The notes beneath the pieces were generated by a model. It did no database searches. It was not told the DNA's origin and saw nothing but the letters and a program-made list of their open reading frames with translations. Position numbers and translations under genes: made by a program. Source: Pseudomonas putida (lineage in GTDB: Bacteria; Pseudomonadota; Gammaproteobacteria; Pseudomonadales; Pseudomonadaceae). Taken from it: DNA of 64,000 nt. Shown one piece after another: positions 1 through 11,101 of this stretch. Every line of letters starts with the position of its first letter. The first letter of the stretch is position 1. Location of the stretch: positions 1,702,998-1,766,997 of the forward strand of contig CP124529.1 in the NCBI GenBank assembly GCA_029953615.1, given 5' to 3'.

Positions 1-698
1 ACTGCAGGTGGCCGACTTCGGCACCCGCCGGCGCTTTTCCAGCCGCGTGCAGGAAGAAGTGGTGCGCGTGCTGCGCGACGATTTCCCGGGCCGCTTCGTC
101 GGCACCAGCAACGTCGACCTGGCATGGAAACTGGATATCAAGCCGCTGGGCACCATGGCTCATGAATGGATCATGGCCCACCAGCAACTCGGCCCGCGGC
201 TGATCGACAGCCAGATCGCCGCGCTGGACTGCTGGGTGCGCGAGTACCGTGGCCTGCTCGGCATCGCCCTGACCGATTGCATCACCATGGATGCCTTCCT
301 CGGCGATTTCGACCTGTACTTCGCCAAGCTGTTCGACGGCCTGCGCCACGACTCGGGCGAACCGGTGGCCTGGGCGGAAAAGGCCATCGCCCATTACCAG
401 AAACTGGGTATCGACCCGATGACCAAGACCCTGGTGTTCTCCGACGGTCTCAACCTGACCCGCTCGCTGGAAATCTTCCGCGCCCTGCGCGGGTCGCATC
501 AATGTCAGCTTTGGCATCGGCACCAACCTGACCTGTGACATTCCGGGTGTGGCCCCGATGAGCATCGTGCTTAAAATGACCGACTGCAACGGCGCGCCGG
601 TAGCGAAGATCTCGGACGAAGCTGCCAAGACCCAGTGCCGCGACGAGAACTTCGTCGCCTACATGCGCCATGTATTCAAAGTCCCCAGCAAGGAGTAA
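1..698 (+). CDS. pncB: Nicotinate phosphoribosyltransferase, 3' part, frameshifted
   Basis: This enzyme makes nicotinate mononucleotide from nicotinate and PRPP in NAD salvage. The 5' end lies before the window. The reading frame is open from base 2 ([17 protein letters not shown]) and carries typical family stretches such as [20 protein letters not shown]. After that glycine the frame breaks: deleting one G from the GGG at 491-493 restores [19 protein letters not shown] and runs to a TAA at 696-698, ending VFKVPSKE. Without the correction translation stops at 538. The restored tail matches the family C-terminus closely, so a sequencing or assembly error is more likely than real decay. nadE follows after 3 bases, which fits a two-gene NAD operon. 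Confidence 0.9.
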
Positions 699-701
699 CC
701 C

Positions 702-1529
702 ATGCAAGCGGTTCAGCAAGAAATTGCCAAGGCGCTGAAGGTACAGCCGCCGTTCGCCGACGCCGCCGCGCTCGAGGCCGAAGTCGCCCGGCGCGTGGCA
801 TTCATCAAGGATTGCCTGGCCAACGCCCGGCTCAAGACCCTGGTGCTGGGCATCAGCGGCGGCGTCGACTCGCTGACCGCCGCCCTGCTCGCCCAGCGCG
901 CCATCAACGAGCTGCGAGCAGAGACCGGTGACAAGGCCTACACCTTCATCGCCGTGCGCCTGCCGTATCATGTACAGCACGATGAACATGATGCCCAGGC
1001 ATGCCTGGACGTGATCAAGGCTGATGAAGTGCACACCGTCGATATCGCCCCGGCGGTGAAGGCACTGGCAGCTGAAGTCGTAGAGCTGAAGAACGGCTCG
1101 CCGACGCTGGTGGACTTTGTCGTGGGCAACGTCAAGGCACGTACCCGCATGGTCGCCCAGTACACCATCGCCGGCGCCCGTGCAGGCCTGGTGATCGGTA
1201 CCGACCACGCCGCCGAGGCGGTGATGGGCTTCTTTACCAAGTTCGGTGATGGTGCCTGCGACCTGGCGCCGCTGAGCGGGCTGGTGAAGAACCAGGTGCG
1301 GGCGATTGCGCGCAGCTTCGGTGCGCCGGAATCACTGGTGGAGAAGGTGCCGACTGCCGACCTGGAAGACCTGGCGCCGGGCAAGCCGGACGAAGCGTCG
1401 CATGGCGTGACCTACCAGCAGATCGATGCCTTCCTGCACGGGCAGCCGGTTGACCAGGAAGCGTTCGACATCATCGTCGCCACCTACCGCAAGACCCAGC
1501 ACAAGCGCGAACTGCCGTTCGCCCCTTGA
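702..1529 (+). CDS. nadE: NH3-dependent NAD(+) synthetase
   Basis: It adenylates and amidates nicotinate adenine dinucleotide to NAD, the last step of NAD synthesis. The 275-residue protein has the PP-loop SGGVDS at residues 52-57 and a second conserved segment [12 protein letters not shown]. It lacks the N-terminal nitrilase/glutaminase domain, so it should use free ammonia. The ATG at 702 follows an AGGAG that overlaps the end of pncB. The 3-base spacing implies cotranscription with pncB. The gene ends just before a REP pair. Confidence 0.95.
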   Translation: MQAVQQEIAKALKVQPPFADAAALEAEVARRVAFIKDCLANARLKTLVLGISGGVDSLTAALLAQRAINELRAETGDKAYTFIAVRLPYHVQHDEHDAQACLDVIKADEVHTVDIAPAVKALAAEVVELKNGSPTLVDFVVGNVKARTRMVAQYTIAGARAGLVIGTDHAAEAVMGFFTKFGDGACDLAPLSGLVKNQVRAIARSFGAPESLVEKVPTADLEDLAPGKPDEASHGVTYQQIDAFLHGQPVDQEAFDIIVATYRKTQHKRELPFAP

Positions 1530-1533
1530 AAAG

Positions 1534-1616
1534 CTTCGCGGGCACGCCCGCTCCCACAGAGACACCACAGATGCTGAATTTTGTGGTGAACCTGTGGGAG
1601 CGGGCATGCCCGCGAA
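1534..1616. repeat. REP pair (family A), inverted
   Basis: Two copies of the P. putida REP unit (CTTCGCGGGCACGCCCGCTCCCACA and its inverse) flank a spacer containing ACCACA/TGTGGT. It sits between the convergent ends of nadE and azu and could act as a bidirectional 3' stabiliser or terminator. Confidence 0.9.
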
Positions 1617-1644
1617 TAGGCACGAAAGGCCTACACAGCTGTCA

Positions 1645-2094
1645 TTACTTGACGACGACTTTGCCCTTCATCATCGAGATGTGGCCCGGGAAGGTGCAGA
1701 AGAAGCTGTAGTCGCCACCGGCTTCCAGCTTGGAAGTGTCCAGGGTGATGCTGGATTTTTCACCGGCACCAATCATTTTGGTGTGGCCGATGATCGCTGC
1801 GTTGTCAGCCTTGATGTAGTCCTTTTCGAGACCTTGCGTCATGCCTTCGGTGGCGATGGCCTGCATGTCGGCAGTCTTGCTGATCACCAGGTTGTGGCCC
1901 ATGACGTTCTTCGGCAGCTTGCCACCGTGGGTCAGTTCGATTTCAACGGTCTTGCAGCTCTTGTCGACGGTGAACTCTTTGGTGTTGAACGACATCTGGT
2001 CAGTCGAATCGACAGTGACTTTGCAGTCGGCTGCGAAGACAGAGGCGCTGGCGAGGGTCAGCAGGGATACCGCTACAGCTTTCGCAAACATCAT
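1645..2094 (-). CDS. azu: Azurin, periplasmic blue copper protein
   Basis: This is a small periplasmic electron carrier linked to respiration and denitrification in pseudomonads. The 149-residue precursor has a Sec signal peptide (cleavage predicted after SVFA, residue 21) and a 128-residue mature protein. In mature numbering the copper ligands His46 (GHN), Cys112 (FFC), His117 (PGH) and Met121 are all present, as is the Cys3-Cys26 disulfide pair. Two in-frame ATGs lie at the start; AAGGAG is 4 nt before the first and 7 nt before the second, so the second may be the real one. An Anr/FNR-type box lies about 60 nt upstream. Gene function is certain; oxygen control is inferred. Confidence 0.97.
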   Translation of the reverse strand: MMFAKAVAVSLLTLASASVFAADCKVTVDSTDQMSFNTKEFTVDKSCKTVEIELTHGGKLPKNVMGHNLVISKTADMQAIATEGMTQGLEKDYIKADNAAIIGHTKMIGAGEKSSITLDTSKLEAGGDYSFFCTFPGHISMMKGKVVVK

Positions 2095-2153
2095 GAATCT
2101 CCTTGGCAGGGTTTTATCAATTGCGAGACTGCCTGAAACCGTTCAGCCCCTTG

Positions 2154-2167
2154 CTGATATGGGTCAA
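2154..2167 (-). promoter_or_regulatory. Anr/FNR-type box upstream of azu
   Basis: On the azu strand the site reads TTGACCCATATCAG, matching TTGAY-N4-ATCAA with one mismatch in the last base. Its centre is about 66 nt before the azu ATG, a suitable distance for Anr activation. Anr control of azurin is established in P. aeruginosa. Confidence 0.6.
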
Positions 2168-2207
2168 GGGGGTGTCAAGCGGTCAGCCAGTAGAATTGTT
2201 CAATCGA

Positions 2208-2217
2208 TTGTATACAA
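2208..2217. promoter_or_regulatory. Palindromic operator candidate TTGTATACAA
   Basis: A perfect 10-bp palindrome lies in the azu/LOG intergenic region. Its form resembles operators of FadR-type GntR regulators, but no such regulator is encoded in the window, so the binding protein is unknown. It lies 70 nt upstream of the small ORF at 2287. Confidence 0.35.
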
Positions 2218-2286
2218 CCAATTCAAGAGCACATCATGCCCTTTTATTAGAGGATGGGACAACCTCTCATTTAGGAGCAATACGAA

Positions 2287-2376
2287 ATGACCCTTGGTAG
2301 CCTGATGAACAGCCTGCTGGCGGCCTACGCCCATGGAGCGACCGGTGCCATCTGCGAATTCTCCCGGCCGGAGTGA
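2287..2376 (+). CDS. Possible 29-codon small ORF or leader peptide
   Basis: ATG at 2287 is preceded by AGGAG (2273-2277) at a 9-nt spacing. The ORF encodes MTLGSLMNSLLAAYAHGATG followed by AICEFSRPE and TGA at 2374. A 5-bp hairpin AGAGG/CCTCT (2249-2267) lies just before the ribosome site. It ends 64 nt before the LOG gene on the same strand. I recognise no family. The good ribosome site and length suggest translation, but this is inference; it could be a leader peptide for the downstream gene or chance. Confidence 0.35.
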   Translation: MTLGSLMNSLLAAYAHGATGAICEFSRPE

Positions 2377-2440
2377 AAGCAGCCTTGGAACTGTAGGACA
2401 TGGGCCTTACCCTGTCAGCCTGAGTGACTGGAGATGAGCA

Positions 2441-3025
2441 ATGCCCGTACGTTCCGTTTGTGTGTTCTGCGGCGCCAGCATTGGTGCCAACCCCGCCTAT
2501 CGTGAAGCGGCCATCGCGCTGGGCCAGGCGATTGCCCGTCGCGGTCTGACCCTGGTCTATGGCGGTGGCGCTGTCGGCCTGATGGGCACCGTCGCCGACG
2601 CGGCCATGGCGGCCGGTGGCGAAGTAATCGGGATCATCCCAGAGAGCCTGATGAATGCCGAAATCGGCCACAAGGGCCTCAGCCGCCTGGAAGTGGTCGA
2701 CGGCATGCACGCGCGCAAGGCACGCATGGCCGAACTGAGCGATGCCTTCATCGCCCTGCCCGGTGGGCTGGGTACGCTGGAGGAGTTGTTCGAGGTATGG
2801 ACCTGGGGGCAACTGGGCTATCACGCCAAGCCGCTGGGGCTGCTCGACGTGAATGGCTTCTATGAAAAGCTCGGCGGGTTCCTCGACCATATCGTCGAAG
2901 AAGGTTTCGTGCGGCCGCAGCATCGGGCGATGTTGCTGCTGGGGCAACAGCCGGATGAGCTGCTGGACGGGATGGACAGCTTTGTCGCGCCTGGTGGCGC
3001 CGAAGTGGGTCGACAAGAAGCCTGA
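2441..3025 (+). CDS. LOG-family protein (cytokinin riboside 5'-monophosphate phosphoribohydrolase-like)
   Basis: LOG proteins cleave nucleoside 5'-monophosphates, classically cytokinin nucleotides, to the free base and ribose 5-phosphate. The bacterial substrate is often unknown. The 194-residue Rossmann protein has GGGAVGLMG at 41-49 and the family signature PGGLGTLEE at 107-115, which holds the catalytic Glu and phosphate-binding glycines. Length and motifs fit the TIGR00730 group; these proteins are often mis-named lysine decarboxylases. It is alone on its strand between azu and the YgiQ-type gene and ends before a REP pair. Confidence 0.9.
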   Translation: MPVRSVCVFCGASIGANPAYREAAIALGQAIARRGLTLVYGGGAVGLMGTVADAAMAAGGEVIGIIPESLMNAEIGHKGLSRLEVVDGMHARKARMAELSDAFIALPGGLGTLEELFEVWTWGQLGYHAKPLGLLDVNGFYEKLGGFLDHIVEEGFVRPQHRAMLLLGQQPDELLDGMDSFVAPGGAEVGRQEA

Positions 3026-3055
3026 CTGATCTCGATCAGCAGGCCGAACACCTAA

Positions 3056-3132
3056 CCTGTGGGAGCGGGCGTGCCCGCGAATGCGGCAGTGAATCCACCA
3101 TCGCATTCGCGGGCACGCCCGCTCCCACAGGG
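3056..3132. repeat. REP pair (family A), near-perfect inverted
   Basis: CCTGTGGGAGCGGGCGTGCC at the left is mirrored at the right, including the flanking CGAATGCG/CGCATTCG. It lies between the convergent LOG and YgiQ-type genes. Confidence 0.9.
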
Positions 3133-3151
3133 TTCTATGTAGCTTTCAAGA

Positions 3152-5455
<2,304 letters not shown>

Positions 5456-5636
5456 GTCAGTGACCGGTTCTGGTGTGCAGGGAAATCGCGGGCCGCGGAA
5501 TATAGCACAAAATTTGACCAAATCCGACTGGATTCGTGGGGATTGGTGGGGTGGGCGACGGTTGGGGGCGGGGGTGCCGGGTGGCTGGCTTGAGATTGTG
5601 GTGGGGTTGGCAGGTGTTCGACACAACCTGTTCAGC

Positions 5637-5682
5637 GCCTATGAGATCGAGCGGCGCATCGCGACGCAAGGCCGCTCCCACA
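5637..5682. repeat. Single REP-like unit (GATCGAGCGGCGC... type)
   Basis: The segment GAGATCGAGCGGCGCATCGC followed by GACGCAAGGCCGCTCCCACA shares its outer bases with the second REP family (GGAGCGGCCTTGTGTCGCG, inverted), but only one unit is present. Confidence 0.6.
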
Positions 5683-5756
5683 TTTGTTTCGGGCCAGTTA
5701 CTCCTGCACCTTGGGCGCGCGTGCCAAGGGAAATTATCGACTGCCTGGGCCGGCCT

Positions 5757-5839
5757 CTTCGCGGGCACGCCCGCTCCCACAAGGTCACCGCATACTTCGC
5801 GACTTGCCCCGTACCTGTGGGAGCGGGCATGCCCGCGAA
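5757..5839. repeat. REP pair (family A), inverted
   Basis: CTTCGCGGGCACGCCCGCTC at the left and its inverse ending GCATGCCCGCGAA at the right are separated by about 30 nt. Confidence 0.9.
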
Positions 5840-6113
5840 AGGGCCCATCCAGGCGAAATATCCCTGATGCCTTATAGCAGGCATCTGCGACAGTTTTTGT
5901 TGCGCCTATCAGATCCCGGCAGGCTTCAAGAGCTAGGAAGTTACCCACAGAAAAACCTGAGCCTGCTTCAGCCGACGATGACCGCGCCGCACCCTTGCTG
6001 AGCGATCGCAATCTCTTCAGATCTTTACTAAATGTTTAGCCTCTCCAACCCTCAGAAAATGCTAACCGGCTAATTATGTCAACCAGACACTATCACTCTA
6101 TGCCGACTCAGCG

Positions 6114-7073
6114 GTGCGGGTAGCTCACAGTGGCGGTTGGATTCAGGGCCTGCGCACTCTGTTCATAGGCCTGGGCAGTGGCGGTTTGCTCATGTGGGGC
6201 ATCCATGATCAGGTTCAGTCAACACCGCAGTTGAGCGTGGGCGAGCTGGTTGCCCTCTTCACATTGGTGAGTGGATTGCTGGCAGGGGTTGCGCAACTGG
6301 CTGAGGCCTGGCGATTGTTAGACCAATTCAGGCTAGACAAACGCAAACTTGAGCACTGGCTCCAGCTCCCCTCGTTCGGCCCGTCATGCTCTACTGACAC
6401 GAAGTCCTACAACAATGACGCAGTGCTGAGCATCTTCCCGTGCCTGATGAAGGCTCGGAACACCGTGCAACTGCAAATAGAAGAACCCTTGGTACTGCAC
6501 AAGGCAGAACGGGTCGCGCTGATCGGGCCCAGCGGTTGTGGTAAATCTACACTTCTGCATGCGCTGGCAGGAACGGTATTCCAGTTGCGCAAGCACGTTC
6601 ACTTGCACGGCAGGTGCCTGGCTTCGCTCGACGCTAGTGAACAGTTCAGTCGTTTACGACTCTGCCCTCAGGATGCGCACTTCATACCCGGCCCCCTGCC
6701 CCGCGCGGTGCTATTCGAGCAGACTCATGATCGCGCTCAAATCGAACGATGGCTTGAACGGCTGGGCCTTGGCAAAAACTGGTACGAACTAGATCTTGAT
6801 GCACGTGCAGAATTGATCTCGGGCGGCGAGGCACGCAGGCTGACGCTGCTACGCATTCTTAATCGGCCTGGGGAATTCAATTTCTTTGACGAACCCACAG
6901 CCGGGCTCGATGCCGGATCGGCTGAGCGCACCTGGGATCTGTTGTTCGAAGCATTTAAAGGGAGAGGGCTGATTTGCGTGGCGCATGATCAGAGCGCGCT
7001 GTCGCGGTTTGACCGGGTTATCACCATGAGCGAGGGGCGGATCATCAGCCAAGTGCAAGCGGAGATCGCTTAG
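6114..7073 (+). pseudogene. 5'-truncated ABC exporter (last membrane segments plus ATPase domain)
   Basis: The 319-codon frame begins at a GTG inside what reads as the last two membrane segments of a type-I exporter (LSVGELVALFTLVSGLLAGV). It continues into a full nucleotide-binding domain: Walker A GPSGCGKST, an ABC signature altered to ISGGEARR, and Walker B FFDEPTAGLD. Complete members have about 550-600 residues with six membrane segments, so roughly half of the membrane domain is missing. Only 230 nt of REP-free sequence lie upstream, so a simple frameshift does not explain the loss. Base composition is lower in GC, with codons such as TTA, CTA and AGA that are rare in the neighbours. 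It is probably a decayed, horizontally acquired exporter. Confidence 0.7.
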
Positions 7074-7130
7074 GACATTGAGCTAGCGGGCGATCACTGG
7101 CGCAGCCGATGTTATAAATCGCGTTGCCTG

Positions 7131-7216
7131 CTTCGCGGGCTTGCCCGCTCCCACAGGTACTGCGCCGGCTTCGCGTTAACGCTGTACCTGTTGGGCTTTA
7201 GCCGCTCTTACAAGGG
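7131..7216. repeat. REP unit plus degenerate inverted partner
   Basis: A good unit CTTCGCGGGCTTGCCCGCTC lies at 7131-7157. A decayed inverse (CCTGTTGGGCTTTAGCCGCTC) follows at about 7187-7216. Confidence 0.75.
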
Positions 7217-7235
7217 GCCCTGCTAGCTCAATGAG

Positions 7236-8633
7236 TTATTCGTCATCGTCAAAGTTGTACATACCCGGCGCAAGGTTCTCGAAGCGGGTGTACTTGCCGA
7301 TAAACGCCAGGCGCACGAAGCCGATGGGGCCGTTACGCTGCTTACCGATGATGATTTCCGCCACGCCCTTGTGCTCGGTCTCGGGGTGGTACACCTCGTC
7401 GCGGTACACGAACATGATCACGTCGGCGTCCTGCTCGATCGCACCGGATTCACGCAAGTCGGAGTTCACCGGGCGTTTGTTAGGGCGCTGTTCCAGCGAG
7501 CGGTTCAGCTGCGACAGGGCGATAACCGGGCAGTTGAATTCCTTGGCCAGGGCTTTGAGCGAGCGGGAGATCTCGGAAATTTCGTTGGTCCGGTTGTCAC
7601 CGGCCGAACCCGGGATCTGCATCAGCTGCAGGTAGTCGACCATGATCATGGCGATTTCGCCGTGCTCGCGAGCCAGGCGCCGGGTGCGCGCACGCATCTC
7701 CGAGGGGCTGATGCCGGCGGTATCGTCGATGAACAGCTTGCGGTCGTTGAGCAGGTTCACTGCAGAGGTCAGGCGTGGCCAGTCATCATCGTCCAGCTGG
7801 CCGGAACGCACCTTGGTCTGATCGATACGGCCCAGGGACGACAGCATACGCATGATCAGCGATTCACCTGGCATCTCGAGGGAGAACACCAGTACCGCTT
7901 TGTCGGTACGCAGTACGGCATTTTCCACCAGGTTCATGGCGAAGGTGGTCTTACCCATCGAGGGTCGGCCGGCGACGATGATCAGGTCGGCTGGCTGCAG
8001 GCCGCTGGTCTTCTCGTCGAGGTCGGTAAAGCCGGTGGATACACCGGTGATGTCGCTGTCGGAGTTGAACAGCGTATCGATGCGGTCGATGGCCATGGTC
8101 AACAGTTCGTTGACCCCCACCGGGCCACCGGTTTTCGGCCGCGCCTCGGCGATCTGGAAGATCTGCCGTTCGGCGTCGTCGAGGATTTCTTCGGCGTTGC
8201 GCCCTTGCGGGTTGAACGCGTTGTCAGCGATATCGGTACTGATGCTGATCAGCTGACGCAACGTGGCGCGTTCGCGAATGATCGCGGCGTAGGCCTTGAT
8301 GTTGGCTACCGACGGGGTGTTCTTGGCCAGCTCGGCCAGGTATGCCAGCCCACCGACTTGCGAAGAAAGGCCTTCCTTGTCCAGCTGCTCGTGCAGGGTC
8401 ACCACGTCGAATGGCTGGTTGGCGTCGGCCAACTTGTGCACGGCTCGGAAGATCAGGCGGTGGTCATGCCGGTAGAAGTCGCCGTCCGATACCTGGTCCA
8501 GCACCCGCTCCCAGGCGTTGTTGTCCAGCATCAGGCCACCGAGCACGGCCTGTTCGGCCTCGATGGAATGCGGCGGCACCTTCAGGGCTGCGGTTTGCAG
8601 GTCAAGCTGTTCGGAGGTGGTGATCTCGTTCAT
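7236..8633 (-). CDS. dnaB: Replicative DNA helicase DnaB
   Basis: This hexameric helicase opens the replication fork and binds primase. Starting at MNEITTSEQLDLQ (8633) gives 465 residues, the usual Pseudomonas length. The N-terminal DnaB domain (PPHSIEAEQAVLGGLMLDN) is followed by a RecA-like domain with Walker A GRPSMGKTT (Lys228) and Walker B MIMVDYLQLM. There is no intein. It lies downstream of the rpsF-rplI operon but is separated from rplI by a strong terminator, so it probably has its own promoter in the short gap. Confidence 0.97.
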   Translation of the reverse strand: MNEITTSEQLDLQTAALKVPPHSIEAEQAVLGGLMLDNNAWERVLDQVSDGDFYRHDHRLIFRAVHKLADANQPFDVVTLHEQLDKEGLSSQVGGLAYLAELAKNTPSVANIKAYAAIIRERATLRQLISISTDIADNAFNPQGRNAEEILDDAERQIFQIAEARPKTGGPVGVNELLTMAIDRIDTLFNSDSDITGVSTGFTDLDEKTSGLQPADLIIVAGRPSMGKTTFAMNLVENAVLRTDKAVLVFSLEMPGESLIMRMLSSLGRIDQTKVRSGQLDDDDWPRLTSAVNLLNDRKLFIDDTAGISPSEMRARTRRLAREHGEIAMIMVDYLQLMQIPGSAGDNRTNEISEISRSLKALAKEFNCPVIALSQLNRSLEQRPNKRPVNSDLRESGAIEQDADVIMFVYRDEVYHPETEHKGVAEIIIGKQRNGPIGFVRLAFIGKYTRFENLAPGMYNFDDDE

Positions 8634-8657
8634 GGCCACGAAAGAATTCTGGAGGAT

Positions 8658-8701
8658 GAAAAAGACAAAGGGCACGGCCTGTCGAAAACAGGACCGTGCC
8701 C
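8658..8701 (-). terminator. Rho-independent terminator after rplI
   Basis: On the minus strand GGGCACGGTCCTGT and ACAGGCCGTGCCC form a long stem with one bulge, followed by TTTGTCTTTTT. It separates rplI from dnaB. Confidence 0.85.
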
Positions 8702-8746
8702 GATGTTAACCGCCTGACCCACAAGGAGCCAGCCAGTCAGCGCAGC

Positions 8747-9193
8747 TTAGGCAGCTACGACGACCACACGTACGGTGGCTTCAACGTCGCTGTGCAGGTG
8801 CACGGCTACGTCGTATTCGCCAACCTGACGGATGGTGCCGTTCGGCAGACGAACTTCAGCCTTGGCCACTTCAACGCCGGAGGCGGTCAGGGCGTCAGCG
8901 ATGTCGTGGGTGCCGATCGAACCGAACAGCTTGCCTTCGTCGCCAGCGGTGGCAGTGATGGTCACTTCCAGCTCGGCCAGTTGGGCAGCGCGGCTTTCAG
9001 CCGAAGCTTTCTTGTCAGCAGCTGCTTTTTCCAGCTCGGCGCGACGCTCTTCGAATGCGGCCAGGTTGGCGGCATTGGCAACGGTGGCCTTGCCGAATGG
9101 CAGCAGGAAGTTACGGCCGTAACCAGCCTTAACTTTTACTTTGTCGCCCAGGTTGCCCAGGTTAGCGACTTTTTCCAGCAGGATCAGTTCCAT
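8747..9193 (-). CDS. rplI: 50S ribosomal protein L9
   Basis: L9 binds 23S rRNA at the base of the L1 stalk and helps maintain reading-frame fidelity. The 148-residue protein starts with the family signature [22 protein letters not shown], has the long central helix rich in Glu/Ala/Lys, and a C-terminal domain ending in a Val-rich strand. It is the last gene of the rpsF-rpsR-membrane protein-rplI operon, with a terminator 46 nt downstream. Confidence 0.98.
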
Positions 9194-9213
9194 TTGGTAA
9201 AACCTCTTAACTT

Positions 9214-10077
9214 TTAACCTTCACCGTTCGCGGAGTCATTCCCCTTGGGGGACTTGCGACCGCGAAAATCAATCAGGCTGTCGACAATGGCCAGAACCAT
9301 CAGCAACGGATAAATCAGCTGCATGATCAGCGGCAGCGTCACGTACATACCCACCAGCCAGAAACCGGCCAGTCGACCCTGTGCCACCAGCCCGTGCATC
9401 AAGGCGATGCCGGCCAGCACCAGTACCAGGCTCGAGGCCGATGCCAGGACGATGAACTGCGACCCGATGAACGGGGCCACCACCATCACTGCCACCAAGA
9501 CCGCCATGGTCTGTTTCGGCAACTTCAGTCCGCGAAACTCGCGACCGAAACCTCCAGGGTTGTACAACGCTGCCTGCCAATAGCGCGCCAGCATCAACGC
9601 CAGCACACTGAACAATTGCACCGTCACTGCTGTGGAAGCGACCAGCACAGGGCGGATCAGCTCACCGGAGAGCACCGGCTGCCCTTCGATTTTCGGCATG
9701 GCTTCGGCAAACGCCTTGGCCAGCACATCGAAGGTTTGCGCCAGCGCCAGATCAAGCACGAGGCTAAACGCCACGGCGAACACGGCACTGGCGAGCAACA
9801 CCCGGCTCCAGGGATGCTCGGCACGCAACATGGCGGCCAGGGCCAGGGCACCCGCAATCACCAGAAAGGTGATGGGATCGCCCATGACCCACACGGCCAG
9901 CCCGGCCAGCAAGCCGCCGGCGATGACCGTTGTAGCATCCTTGAACCCACGCCGCAGCAGCACAAGGCTGCCGGCAGCGGCACTCAACCAGAACAGCAGC
10001 GGCAGTACCGCGCTGATGACCACCACGAGGGTGGCCTGCACACGACCGCGCATGATGAAACTTGCTAACGCTCGCAT
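9214..10077 (-). CDS. Conserved membrane protein between rpsR and rplI (DUF2232-like)
   Basis: The 287-residue protein has about seven or eight hydrophobic segments spread over its length (for example [20 protein letters not shown] and [20 protein letters not shown]) and a short charged C-terminal tail ([17 protein letters not shown]). The function is unknown. It lies 33 nt after rpsR and 20 nt before rplI on the same strand, so it is cotranscribed with ribosomal protein genes. That position is conserved in pseudomonads, but the sequence does not show what it does. DUF2232 assignment is from general resemblance. Confidence 0.8.
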
Positions 10078-10110
10078 GCTAATCCCTTACTGCTTGTCGA
10101 CGACCCGGTC

Positions 10111-10341
10111 TCAGCGGCCGTGGCTGTCGGTGTAGGGCAGCAGGGCCAGGAAGCGGGCGCGCTTGATAGCGGTAGCCAGCTGACGCTGATAACGAGCTTT
10201 GGTACCGGTGATACGGCTTGGAACGATCTTGCCGGTTTCGGATACGTAAGCTTTCAGGGTGTTGAGATCTTTGAAGTCGATCTCTTTCACGTCTTCAGCA
10301 GTGAAGCGGCAGAATTTACGACGACGGAAGAAACGTGCCAT
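10111..10341 (-). CDS. rpsR: 30S ribosomal protein S18
   Basis: S18 is a small basic protein that pairs with S6 on the platform of the small subunit. The 76-residue sequence begins [20 protein letters not shown] and includes the conserved [20 protein letters not shown]. It lies 28 nt after rpsF in the same operon. The S6:S18 complex is expected to bind the leader RNA upstream of rpsF and repress the operon. Confidence 0.98.
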   Translation of the reverse strand: MARFFRRRKFCRFTAEDVKEIDFKDLNTLKAYVSETGKIVPSRITGTKARYQRQLATAIKRARFLALLPYTDSHGR

Positions 10342-10369
10342 TTAATAGGCTCCTCTAAAGGTCCGTGGA

Positions 10370-10795
10370 TTACTCGTCAGCGTTATCGCTGGAGTCGCTG
10401 TCATTGCTGTCGTCGCCTTCGGCGGAGTCAGCATGCTCAGGACGCTCGCGACGCTCACGGCGCTCGCTGCGGTTCTCTTCAGCCTTCAGCATCTCGGACT
10501 GGCCGGTAACGGCTTCGTCACGACGGATGACCAGGTTACGGATAACGGCATCGTTGTAGCGGAAGTTGTCTTCCAGCTCGGCCAGGGCCTTGCCGGTGCA
10601 CTCAACGTTCAGCATCACGTAGTGAGCCTTGTGAACATTGTTGATTGCGTAGGCCAGTTGACGACGGCCCCAGTCTTCCAGGCGGTGGATCTTGCCACCA
10701 TCTTCTTCGATCAGCTTGGTGTAACGCTCAACCATGCCGCCGACTTGTTCGCTCTGGTCCGGGTGAACCAGGAAGATGATTTCGTAATGACGCAT
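10370..10795 (-). CDS. rpsF: 30S ribosomal protein S6
   Basis: S6 binds the central domain of 16S rRNA together with S18. The 141-residue protein starts [18 protein letters not shown] and has the usual ferredoxin-like core. It then carries a long charged tail ([20 protein letters not shown]) ending in an Asp/Ser/Asn run; such tails receive added glutamates from RimK in some bacteria. First gene of the operon; its ribosome site AAGGAG is part of the leader structure at 10801-10847. Confidence 0.98.
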   Translation of the reverse strand: MRHYEIIFLVHPDQSEQVGGMVERYTKLIEEDGGKIHRLEDWGRRQLAYAINNVHKAHYVMLNVECTGKALAELEDNFRYNDAVIRNLVIRRDEAVTGQSEMLKAEENRSERRERRERPEHADSAEGDDSNDSDSSDNADE

Positions 10796-10800
10796 GAATG

Positions 10801-10847
10801 CTCCTTACGGGTTAGTAGTCTGCCAGTGAATCTGGTCAGACAAGGAG
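10801..10847 (-). promoter_or_regulatory. S6:S18 ribosomal protein leader (autoregulatory RNA)
   Basis: On the rpsF strand CTCCTT pairs with the ribosome site AAGGAG, enclosing a hairpin GTCTG-A-CCAG/CTGG-CAGAC. The 3' strand of the internal loop (TACTAACCCGT) contains the CCG trinucleotide that S6:S18 recognises in the known leader. Architecture and position directly before rpsF match that family, which represses translation by masking the ribosome site. Confidence 0.75.
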
Positions 10848-10992
10848 TGAATGACACTGTATGTCTTGCACGGAGGGGAGGCACATGTGCGCCTGCCAGC
10901 TCGGCAAGGGGCGCAATTGTAGAGAAGGCGGGGCGTACAAGCAAGGTGATTGGCGAATATTTGAACAGCCAGAAACACTTTATTCCTGCACT

Positions 10993-11086
10993 GGCCCTAT
11001 CGCCGGCAAGCCAGCTCCCACAGGATCGCCACAGGTGCTGAACCTTGTGGTGCACCTGTGGGAGCTGGCTTGCCGGCGATAGGGCC
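10993..11086. repeat. REP pair, divergent variant (GGCCCTATCGCCGGCAAGCC)
   Basis: GGCCCTATCGCCGGCAAGCCAGCTCCCACAGG is mirrored almost perfectly, giving a 32-bp outer stem. The core differs from family A (CCGGCAAGCCAGC instead of GCGGGCTTGCCCGC). It lies downstream of rlmB and upstream of the rpsF leader. The rest of the 10796-11101 gap holds the leader and probably the rpsF promoter. Confidence 0.9.
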
Positions 11087-11101
11087 GGGACAGGCTGAAG
11101 A

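Larger units (their letters stand above)
5456..6113. other. Gene-free stretch with REP units and decayed sequence
   Basis: This 658-nt stretch holds a single hairpin unit near 5637-5682, a REP pair at 5757-5839, and then about 270 nt of lower-GC sequence. The last part (6066-6113) stays open in the frame of the ABC remnant downstream (ANYVNQTLSLYADSAV) and looks like eroded coding sequence. I see no complete gene. Confidence 0.7.

Noticed and set aside
5880..6113. The missing half of the ABC exporter in another frame
   Set aside because: Only about 230 nt are available, far too short for the four missing membrane segments.
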